NCBI RefSeq assembly: GCF_002845745.1
Contig: NZ_PIUM01000021.1
Coordinates: forward strand, 1 to 64,000
Direction: 5' to 3'
Source of the DNA: Telmatospirillum siberiense
GTDB taxonomy: Bacteria > Pseudomonadota > Alphaproteobacteria > Rhodospirillales > Magnetospirillaceae
Length of the DNA: 64,000 nt
Shown: one piece after another, positions 55,141-64,000 of the stretch
How the letters are laid out: every line of letters begins with the position of its first letter
How positions within the stretch are numbered: the stretch's first letter is position 1
Notes under the pieces: generated by a model
Seen by the model: only the letters and a program-made list of their open reading frames with translations
Database searches by the model: none
Told to the model about the DNA's origin: nothing
Position numbers and translations under genes: made by a program

Positions 55141-57747
55141 ATGACCGAGTCCAATGACCCCGACCGGAAAGCACCGTTGAAGCTGTCACCGGGCAAGCTT
55201 GAATTGAAGAAGACCGTGGAGACCGGCCAGGTGCGGCAGAGCTTTTCGCATGGCCGCTCCAAGGTTGTCACCGTCGAGGTGCGCAAAAAGCGGACTTTCG
55301 CGACGGGAGCCGGCGGCGTTCTGCACGAAGTCAAGGAGGGCCCTCGTCCTCCCGAGTTCGAGCAGATGGTGGCTCCGGCCGTCGTCGAGGTTGGCGAAAC
55401 GCCGGCGGTGCATCCGCTGCATGATCTGACCTCCGGCGAAAAGGCCACCCGTGCCCGTGCCCTGCAGGATGCCCGCCGCGCCGAGGACGAGGCGCGCCGT
55501 CGCGCCGCCGACGAGGAGCTGCGCCGCAGCCTGGAAGAGGAAGCCCGCCGGCTCGCCGCCGAGGAGGCCGCCCTTAACGCTCCGCCGGTGGTCGAACCCG
55601 CACCGGAACCGGAGCCCGTGGCCCCCGCGCCGTCCGCGGCTCCGGCTTCCGCCGAAACCACGGCCGCCGCCGCCGCGCCCGCGTCCACTGCCCCGTCGGC
55701 TTCGCCTGCGGCGACTACTGCGACCGCCACCACGCCCGCCGCTCCGGCAGCCAAGGCGGCGACCGAGGAAGAGGAAGAGGAAGACCGCGGCAAGCGTCCG
55801 GGTCGGCCCGCGCCTCATAAGCCGGTGCCGGTGGTCAAGAGGACCGAGCCCCGCCGCCGTGAAGGCAAGCTGACCATTACCGCCGCCCTGGACGACGACG
55901 ATCGCGGTCAGCGCGGTCGCTCGCTGGCCGCCGTGAAGCGCGCCCGTGAACGCGAGCGGCTTAAGCAATTGCAGAAGGCGAGCGAGAAGGTTATTCGCGA
56001 AGTCGTCATTCCCGAAACCATCGCGGTCCAGGAATTGGCCAACCGTATGGCCGAACGCGGCGCCGACGTGATCAAGTGCCTGATGCGCAATGGCATCATG
56101 GCGACGATCAATCAGGTGATCGACGCCGACACCGCCGAGCTGGTGGTTTCCGAATTCGGTCATACGCCCAAGCGCGTCGCCGATTCGGACGTCGAGATCG
56201 GCTTGTCCGGCGTGAGCGACGCCGATTCCAACCTGATCCAGCGTCCGCCCGTGGTGACGGTCATGGGCCATGTCGATCATGGCAAGACCTCGCTTCTGGA
56301 TGCGCTCCGCGCCACCGACGTGGTGTCGGGGGAAGCCGGCGGCATTACCCAGCATATCGGCGCCTACCAGGTCGCGGTGCATGGCGGCCAGCGGATCACC
56401 TTCATCGATACGCCCGGCCACGAAGCCTTCACCGCCATGCGCGCCCGTGGCGCCAACATGACCGACATCGTCGTTCTGGTGGTGGCGGCCGACGACGGCA
56501 TCATGCCGCAGACGGTCGAGGCCATCCGCCACGCCAAGGCGGCCAAGGTGCCGATCATCGTCGCCATCAACAAGATCGACAAGCCGGACGCCAATGTCGA
56601 GCGCGTCCGCCAGGAACTGTTGCAGCACGAACTGGTGACCGAGGAACTGGGCGGCGACGTTCTGGCCGTCGAGGTTTCGGCGAAGAAGCGGATCAATCTC
56701 GACAAGCTCGAGGAGGCCATCCTTCTCCAGGCCGAAATCCTCGATCTCAAGGCCAATCCCGATCGTGCCGCGCAAGGCGTGGTGATCGAGGCGAAGATCG
56801 AACGCGGCCGGGGTTCCGTGGCCACGGTCCTGGTGCAGAAGGGCACCCTGCATGTCGGCGACGTATTCGTCGCCGGGGCGGAGTGGGGGCGTGTGCGCGC
56901 GCTGATCGATGATCGCGGCAACAAGGTCGAGCAGGCCGGCCCCTCGGCGCCGGTCGAGGTTCTGGGACTGGCCGGCACGCCGTCCGCCGGCGACGATTTC
57001 GTCACCGTCGAGACCGAGGTCCGGGCCCGCGAGGTCGCCGGCTATCGTCAGCGCAAGGAACGTGACGCCAAGGCTGCCGCCGGGGCGCGCGGAACTCTCG
57101 AAGAGATGTTCTCCAAGATCGCCGCGGGCGAAGCCAAGGAGCTTCCCGTGGTCATCAAGGGCGACGTCCAAGGCTCGGTGGAAGCCATCGTTTCGACCTT
57201 GGAAAGAATGGGAACCGACGAGGTCAAGGTCCGCGTTCTTCATTCGGCCGTCGGCGGCATCAACGAATCCGACATTACCCTGGCCAAGGCGTCCAACGCC
57301 CTGATCATCGGCTTCAATGTGCGCGCCAATCCGCAGGCCCGCGATATGGCGCGGCGCGACACCGTCGACATCCGCTACTATTCGATCATCTATGACGTGG
57401 CTGACGATCTGCGCCAGGCGCTGACCGGCATGCTGGCTCCGACCCTGAAGGAGCGTTTCCTCGGCAATGCCGAGATCCGCGAGGTGTTCTCCATCAGCAA
57501 GATCGGCAAGGTGGCCGGCTGCCTGATCACCGAGGGCATGGTCAAGCGGGGCGCGAAGGTGCGCCTGTTGCGCGACGATGTGGTCATTCACGAGGGTGCG
57601 CTGGGTCAGCTCAAGCGTTTCAAGGACGATGTCCGCGAAGTGCGCGAGGGCTACGAGTGCGGCATGTCGTTCGAGAACTACAACGACATCCAGGTCGGTG
57701 ATGTGATCGAATGCTTTGAGATCGAGGAGATCGCCGGCACCCTCTGA
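55141..57747 (+). CDS. infB: Translation initiation factor IF-2
   Basis: An 868-residue GTPase that brings fMet-tRNA to the 30S subunit. A long, low-complexity Ala/Glu/Pro N-terminal region (about 60-260), an IF2_N domain (about 285-340), the G domain with [15 protein letters not shown] near 377 and INKIDKPDA, and C-terminal IF2 domains. Length is typical of alphaproteobacteria. The repetitive segment near 55,640-55,760 is codon-biased coding DNA, not a separate repeat. Confidence 0.98.
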   Translation: MTESNDPDRKAPLKLSPGKLELKKTVETGQVRQSFSHGRSKVVTVEVRKKRTFATGAGGVLHEVKEGPRPPEFEQMVAPAVVEVGETPAVHPLHDLTSGEKATRARALQDARRAEDEARRRAADEELRRSLEEEARRLAAEEAALNAPPVVEPAPEPEPVAPAPSAAPASAETTAAAAAPASTAPSASPAATTATATTPAAPAAKAATEEEEEEDRGKRPGRPAPHKPVPVVKRTEPRRREGKLTITAALDDDDRGQRGRSLAAVKRARERERLKQLQKASEKVIREVVIPETIAVQELANRMAERGADVIKCLMRNGIMATINQVIDADTAELVVSEFGHTPKRVADSDVEIGLSGVSDADSNLIQRPPVVTVMGHVDHGKTSLLDALRATDVVSGEAGGITQHIGAYQVAVHGGQRITFIDTPGHEAFTAMRARGANMTDIVVLVVAADDGIMPQTVEAIRHAKAAKVPIIVAINKIDKPDANVERVRQELLQHELVTEELGGDVLAVEVSAKKRINLDKLEEAILLQAEILDLKANPDRAAQGVVIEAKIERGRGSVATVLVQKGTLHVGDVFVAGAEWGRVRALIDDRGNKVEQAGPSAPVEVLGLAGTPSAGDDFVTVETEVRAREVAGYRQRKERDAKAAAGARGTLEEMFSKIAAGEAKELPVVIKGDVQGSVEAIVSTLERMGTDEVKVRVLHSAVGGINESDITLAKASNALIIGFNVRANPQARDMARRDTVDIRYYSIIYDVADDLRQALTGMLAPTLKERFLGNAEIREVFSISKIGKVAGCLITEGMVKRGAKVRLLRDDVVIHEGALGQLKRFKDDVREVREGYECGMSFENYNDIQVGDVIECFEIEEIAGTL

Positions 57748-57797
57748 TCCTTTCGGGTCAGCCAAGTGGTGAGCGGTCTTTCGGTGGAGGATGTGCC

Positions 57798-58241
57798 ATG
57801 AGCCGAGGGCAACGGGCACCCAGTCAGCGCCAGCTTCGCGTCGGCGAGGAATTGCGCCACGCTATCGCCAACATTCTGGAACGCGGCGACATCCGTGACG
57901 TGGATGTCGCCGGGCGTCCGGTCACGGTAACCGAGGTGTCGGTCAGCCCCGATCTTCGGAATGCGACGGTGTTCGTCATTCCGTTGGGCGGGGGTGAAAA
58001 CGCCTCCCTGCTGGCCGGGCTGAAAAGGGTCCGGCCATATCTGCGCCACGAAGTGGCGCGGATGGTGCAGATGCGGATGGTTCCCGACCTTTCTTTCGTT
58101 GCCGATACGACATTCGACAATGCCAGCCGCATCGAGGCGCTGCTGCATAGTCCCGAGGTGCGGCGCGATCTGGGCGAGGAACCGGCCGAAGACGGGGAGA
58201 CCCGGACGGAGTCCGACGAAGGCCAGGACGATGGGGCGTAG
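57798..58241 (+). CDS. rbfA: Ribosome-binding factor A
   Basis: A 147-residue KH-type 30S maturation factor: SQRQLRVGEELRHAIANILERG, VTEVSVSPDLRNATVFVIP and LRHEVARMVQMRMVPDLSFVAD are the family segments. Its 3' end overlaps truB by 11 bases. Follows infB by 50 bp. Confidence 0.95.
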   Translation: MSRGQRAPSQRQLRVGEELRHAIANILERGDIRDVDVAGRPVTVTEVSVSPDLRNATVFVIPLGGGENASLLAGLKRVRPYLRHEVARMVQMRMVPDLSFVADTTFDNASRIEALLHSPEVRRDLGEEPAEDGETRTESDEGQDDGA

Positions 58242-59154
58242 GAAAGGCGGGCAGCCCATCAACGGCTGGATCGCCATCGATAAGCCGCTCGGCATGACGT
58301 CGACCGCCGTGGTGACCAAGGTGCGCCGGATGACCGACGCGGCCAAGGTCGGGCATGGCGGAACGCTCGATCCACTGGCCAGCGGCATTCTGCCCATCGC
58401 CCTTGGCGAAGCCACCAAGACCGTCGCCTATGTCATGGACGGAGCGAAAAGCTATCGCTGGCAGGTAACCTGGGGCGAAGCGCGGAGCACCGACGACGGC
58501 GAGGGCGAGGTCGTGGCGACCAGCGAGAATCGCCCGAGCCTGGCCGACATCGAGGCGGTCCTGCCGCGCTTTCTGGGCGAGATCGAACAGGTGCCGCCCG
58601 CCTATTCGGCGGTGAAGATCGGAGGTCAGCGCGCCTATGCTTTGGCGCGCGCCGAACAGAGCGTCGAATTGCGGCCGCGCATTGTGCGCATCGACAGTTT
58701 CACCATGATCGAATCGACGCCCGAGAGCGCCACCTTCGAGGTTGGCTGCGGAAAAGGGGCCTATATCCGCTCGCTGGCGCGCGACTTGGCCTTGGCCCTG
58801 GACACCGTCGGCTATGTGTCTTCGCTACGGCGGACTCGCTGCGGGCCGTTTGACGAAATCAACGCGATTTCCCTGGATATGCTCGAAGAGTTTGGGCATA
58901 GTGCCGCGTCTGCGAATTTAGTGCTTCCCGTTGAGACCGTGCTGGACGACATCCCGGCTCTGGCCTTGACGGAAGATGAGGCCCGTCGCCTGCAGAATGG
59001 GCAGTCCCTGTCGGTCCTCCGGCTGGCTGCCTTGAATCCTCACACGTCCATATCCGCCGGTGTAACCGTGCGAGCCATGGCCGAAGAGCGATTGGTGGCG
59101 TTGGCCCGTATCGATGGCGCCGAGTTGCGTCCGATACGTGTGTTGAACCTTTGA
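58231..59154 (+). CDS. truB: tRNA pseudouridine(55) synthase TruB
   Basis: A 307-residue enzyme for Psi55 in the T-loop. The catalytic Asp is in GGTLDPLASGILPIALG; GWIAIDKPLGMTS and the YAYALARAEQ-like RAYALARAEQ segments agree. ATG 58231 overlaps rbfA; an upstream frame opening at 58099 is a shadow of rbfA. A PUA-like C-terminal part is present. Confidence 0.96.
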   Translation: MGRRKGGQPINGWIAIDKPLGMTSTAVVTKVRRMTDAAKVGHGGTLDPLASGILPIALGEATKTVAYVMDGAKSYRWQVTWGEARSTDDGEGEVVATSENRPSLADIEAVLPRFLGEIEQVPPAYSAVKIGGQRAYALARAEQSVELRPRIVRIDSFTMIESTPESATFEVGCGKGAYIRSLARDLALALDTVGYVSSLRRTRCGPFDEINAISLDMLEEFGHSAASANLVLPVETVLDDIPALALTEDEARRLQNGQSLSVLRLAALNPHTSISAGVTVRAMAEERLVALARIDGAELRPIRVLNL

Positions 59155-59168
59155 ATATGGAGTAGACG

Positions 59169-59438
59169 ATGTCGATCACCGCCGAGCGCAAGCAAGAGCT
59201 CATCAAGGAATATGCCACCACCGGATCCGACACCGGTTCGCCGGAAGTTCAAGTGGCCATTCTGTCCGAGCGTATCCGCAATCTGACGGAACATTTCAAG
59301 GACCATAAGAAGGATTTCCATTCGCGCCGCGGCCTGCTGATCATGGTCGGCCAGCGTCGCCGCCTGCTGGATTATCTGAAGGCGAAGAACGTCGCTCGTT
59401 ACGAGCAACTGATCGCCCGTCTCGGCCTGCGCAAGTAA
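59169..59438 (+). CDS. rpsO: 30S ribosomal protein S15
   Basis: An 89-residue four-helix protein binding 16S r[47 protein letters not shown] and [12 protein letters not shown] are canonical. Follows truB by 14 bp; pnp follows after a 260-bp leader with hairpins. Confidence 0.98.
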   Translation: MSITAERKQELIKEYATTGSDTGSPEVQVAILSERIRNLTEHFKDHKKDFHSRRGLLIMVGQRRRLLDYLKAKNVARYEQLIARLGLRK

Positions 59439-59519
59439 GCTTGTGGTGGTGCCCCGCCTCAAGGGCTCGTCCGTCATCCGGTCGAGCGGGTCTTTGGGTG
59501 GCAAGTTTTTTTTTAAAGA

Positions 59520-59594
59520 ACCCGCGCGGGGATGGCTTCGCGCGGGTAGCGTCATATCGGCAGTTCCCCTGCGCCCGCCGGGCATTCCGGCGGG
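59520..59594 (+). promoter_or_regulatory. Hairpins in the rpsO-pnp leader
   Basis: Two stems: ACCCGCGCG / CGCGCGGGT (59520-59528 with 59539-59547) and CCCGCCGG-GCATT-CCGGCGGG (59574-59594). A run of T residues at 59507-59515 lies just before the first. In enterobacteria a leader hairpin cut by RNase III lets PNPase repress its own mRNA; these stems are at the right place for a similar control, which is inference. Confidence 0.5.
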
Positions 59595-59698
59595 TCGATC
59601 CTTCAAGCCGGGAACCATGAAAGCCTTTGGTAAGGCGCGAAATTCTGCCCGGGACCTGGCAATTCGGCCACGTCCCTTGGGATAAGGAAAACAAACGT

Positions 59699-61830
<2,132 letters not shown>

Positions 61831-61834
<4 letters not shown>

Positions 61835-62574
61835 CCGGATCGATCCTGCCCAGGGTGATCGGCCATCGCGGCGCCGCCGCGCATGCGCCCGAGAACACCC
61901 TGGCCGGATTTGCCTGCGCCGTTCGCCTGGGGGTCGGCTGGATCGAATTGGATGTCCAGCTGACGGCGGATGGCGTTCCGGTGGTCTTTCATGACGATCG
62001 GCTGGATCGCACCAGCGATGGTCATGGTCTTCTTGTCGAGACATCCCTGGCGGACATCCGTCGCTTGGATGCCGGAGGATGGTTCGCCGAACGGTTTTCC
62101 GGCGAAAAGATACCGACCCTGAGCGAGGCCTTGTCCTTCCTTGTCAAACAAGGGCAGGGCCTTTGTCTTGAGGTCAAGGCCAGCGAGGCCCGCGGCGGTT
62201 CGACCGCGCGGGCCGCCCTGGCGGAAGTGGAGAGATCCTGGCCGGCGGATGGTCCGCCGCTGGTGATTTCGAGTTTCGCCAAGAGTGCCCTGGCGGTGGC
62301 GGACGAGATGGCGCCCGACCGTCCCCGGGGATTGCTGGTGGAAAAGGTGCCGTCCGATTGGCGTGACGAAGTGAGCGGATTGGGATGTACCAGTCTGCAC
62401 GTCGACCAGACGACGCTGGATGAAAAGACGGTGAGGGCCGTCAAAGAGGCTGGACTGGCTCTGTTCGCTTATACCGTCAATGATCGGTTGCGGGCGGAAC
62501 AATTGTGGGGGTGGGGTGCGGATACGCTGTTCAGCGATTGCCCGGAGCAATTGCTGAGCGGTTCGGATGGTTGA
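61831..62574 (+). CDS. Glycerophosphodiester phosphodiesterase (GDPD)
   Basis: A 247-residue TIM-barrel enzyme splitting glycerophosphodiesters to glycerol-3-phosphate and an alcohol. [17 protein letters not shown] (catalytic His and metal Glu), [26 protein letters not shown] and LCLEVKAS are the family motifs. No signal peptide, so it is the cytoplasmic UgpQ type. GTG start overlapping pnp; unusual but common placement after pnp in alphaproteobacteria. Confidence 0.92.
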
Positions 62575-62696
62575 GACAATGATCTCCGACGGCACCGATC
62601 TCCATCTTTGGCTATAGCGGCCATCTTTCAAAAAACGAATGGCCGCGTTAAATTCGCGGACCGTCGGGTTGGACCGCAAATGGAGTGGACGTCGCT

Positions 62697-64000
62697 GTGA
62701 AATCCCTGAAGCCTGTGATTATTTCTGGCCGTGAAGTTTTGCCGTTGGTTGAGGGCGGAAAAGGCATCGCCGTTTCGAATGGTGAAAGTTCCGCGGCCTG
62801 GGCGGCCGCGGGGGCGGTCGGCACATTCTCGGGCGTCAACGCGGATTTTTATGACGAAAACGGAAAGTTCGTTCCGGTCGCCTATCATGGCAAGACCCGG
62901 CGCGAACGCCACGGCGAACTGCTGGCCTATGCCATCCGCGGCGGTATCGCCCAGGCCCGCATTGCCCACGACCTGTCGGGCGGACAGGGGCGCGTCCATA
63001 TGAATGTGCTGTGGGAGATGGGCGGCGCCGAACATATCCTGCATGGCGTTCTGGAGGGAGCCAAGGGGCTGGTGCATGGGGTGACCTGTGGTGCCGGCAT
63101 GCCTTACAAGGTGGCGGAAATCGCCGCCGGCTACGGCGTCTATTATTATCCGATCGTCTCCTCGGCGCGGGCTTTCAACGCCTTGTGGAAGCGGGCCTAT
63201 CATAAGTTCCCCGAATGGCTGGGCGGCGTCGTCTATGAGGATCCCTGGTTGGCCGGCGGTCACAACGGCCTGTCCAATTCCGAGGATCCGGAACTTCCGC
63301 AGCCGCCGTTACCCAGGGTTTGCGAATTGCGGGCCACCATGCGTCAGGTTGGCGCGCCGGAAGTGCCGATTTTCGTGGCCGGTGGCGTCTGGTATTTGCG
63401 GGACTGGGTCGATTTTCTCGACAATCCGGAGGTGGGTCCGGTGGCTTTCCAGTTCGGGACGCGTCCGTTGCTGACCCGTGAAAGCCCGGTTTCCAATGCC
63501 TGGAAGCACCGTCTGCTCAATCTTCAGCCCGGCGATGTGCTCCTCCACCGTTTCAGCCCGACCGGCTTTTATTCCTCGGCGGTGAAGAACGGCTTCATCG
63601 AGGAACTGTGCCAGCGGCTGGAACATCAGATCCCCTATTCCTCCGAGGCGGTGGGCGAACATACGGCGGAATTGGCCATCGGTCTGCGCGGCCGGGTGGT
63701 TTATGTGACGCCCGGCGACAAGGCCCAGGCCGAGGGCTGGATCGCGAAAGGTTTCGGCGAGGCGCTGCGCACCCCCGATTCGACATTGGTCTTCGTGACG
63801 CCGGAGCGCGCGGAAATGATCCGCCGCGATCAGGTGGAATGCATGGGATGCCTGTCGGCCTGCAATTTCTCCAACTGGTCTCAGGGCGAGTCGGGAACCA
63901 CCGGCAAGAAGGCCGATCCCAGAAGCTTCTGTATTCAAAAGACGCTGCAAAATATCGCGCATGACGGCAATGTCGAGGACGAGTTGATGTTCGCCGGACA
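62697..64000 (+). CDS. Nitronate monooxygenase-like flavin oxidoreductase (partial)
   Basis: At least 434 residues, cut by the window end. The NMO/2-nitropropane dioxygenase barrel is seen: VIISGREVLPLVEGGKGIAVSN (split for length), GLVHGVTCGAGMPYKVAEIA, VPIFVAGGVWYLRDW, VAFQFGTRPLLTRESPVS. Past the barrel lies VECMGCLSACNFSNW, with a C-x2-C-x3-C cluster unusual for classical NMO. The start at GTG 62697 has GGAG upstream; GTG 62685 is also in frame. It may oxidise nitronates or act as an NAD(P)H-flavin reductase; the extra cysteines suggest metal or redox function. Confidence 0.8.
   Translation, partial: MKSLKPVIISGREVLPLVEGGKGIAVSNGESSAAWAAAGAVGTFSGVNADFYDENGKFVPVAYHGKTRRERHGELLAYAIRGGIAQARIAHDLSGGQGRVHMNVLWEMGGAEHILHGVLEGAKGLVHGVTCGAGMPYKVAEIAAGYGVYYYPIVSSARAFNALWKRAYHKFPEWLGGVVYEDPWLAGGHNGLSNSEDPELPQPPLPRVCELRATMRQVGAPEVPIFVAGGVWYLRDWVDFLDNPEVGPVAFQFGTRPLLTRESPVSNAWKHRLLNLQPGDVLLHRFSPTGFYSSAVKNGFIEELCQRLEHQIPYSSEAVGEHTAELAIGLRGRVVYVTPGDKAQAEGWIAKGFGEALRTPDSTLVFVTPERAEMIRRDQVECMGCLSACNFSNWSQGESGTTGKKADPRSFCIQKTLQNIAHDGNVEDELMFAG

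Noticed and set aside
55600-55790. Low-complexity repeat in infB
   Set aside because: It is the Ala/Pro/Glu-rich linker of IF-2, normal for the family.
55186-57819. 877-residue antisense frame opposite infB
   Set aside because: Low-complexity shadow of infB.

Overview
The window is a GC-rich chromosomal segment of an alphaproteobacterium, most likely from the Rhodospirillales (Magnetospirillum/Telmatospirillum-like). The evidence is gene content and order: MucR, ChvG/ChvI, a fur-olsB-olsA-miaB-phoH-ybeY-corC-lnt run, metK-trmB, rimP-nusA-ylxR-infB-rbfA-truB-rpsO-pnp, glnD-murJ-trpS, and a malic enzyme fused to a phosphotransacetylase-like domain. GTG and TTG starts and 1-4 base stop/start overlaps are frequent. 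I found no rRNA, tRNA, CRISPR array, prophage or complete insertion sequence.

Layout. 1-2.5 kb: a tandem structured repeat, a MATE exporter whose last codons form a perfect 15-bp palindrome, and a frameshifted DUF559 endonuclease-like gene between inverted copies of a compound repeat. 2.5-6 kb: ahpC-ahpF peroxide detoxification and a DMT permease. 6-11.4 kb: chvG/chvI, a HugZ-like protein and GTP-type PEP carboxykinase. 11.5-20.2 kb: AmpG-like permease, pyrophosphatase, a reduced pho cluster (phoR-pstB-phoU without pstSCA or phoB), malic enzyme and a small stress-type protein. 20.3-26.3 kb: mutS, then a looser accessory stretch with a Phd/VapC module, a HigA antitoxin fused to the remnant of its own toxin, and a flavoprotein with a compact four-cysteine motif. 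26-35.6 kb: DUF1127 protein, a MocR-type regulator, glnD-murJ-trpS, DUF2333 and TIGR02186 membrane proteins, Usp. 35.9-42 kb: nfu, a Bax-like glucosaminidase, a RutE-like nitroreductase, a VanX-like dipeptidase, tsaB-rimI, tusA-like, mucR, fur. 41.3-50.5 kb: ornithine-lipid synthesis (olsBA), then translation and envelope genes up to metK. 50.7-62.6 kb: trmB, a DUF3617 protein, and the rimP-to-pnp translation/RNA operon followed by a GDPD. The last gene, a nitronate monooxygenase-like flavoprotein, is cut by the window end.

Regulatory RNA and sites visible by eye: a SAM-II-type riboswitch ahead of metK with a plausible ribosome-site sequestering helix; a rimP leader with a sigma70-like promoter and an intrinsic terminator; hairpins in the ahpC-ahpF gap and the rpsO-pnp leader; a good mucR promoter; several terminators; and palindromes upstream of ahpC, of the phd/vapC pair, and between the DUF1127 and MocR genes.

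The least conventional items are (1) the DUF559 gene bracketed by long inverted repeats, which looks like a small mobile or domesticated element; (2) the higB-remnant/higA fusion; (3) the chvGI-pckG neighbourhood, where a GTP-type enzyme occupies the place where relatives carry the unrelated ATP-type enzyme; and (4) the 110-bp-period tandem structured repeat at the left edge. All calls come from reading the sequence and recalling families; no database search was run.
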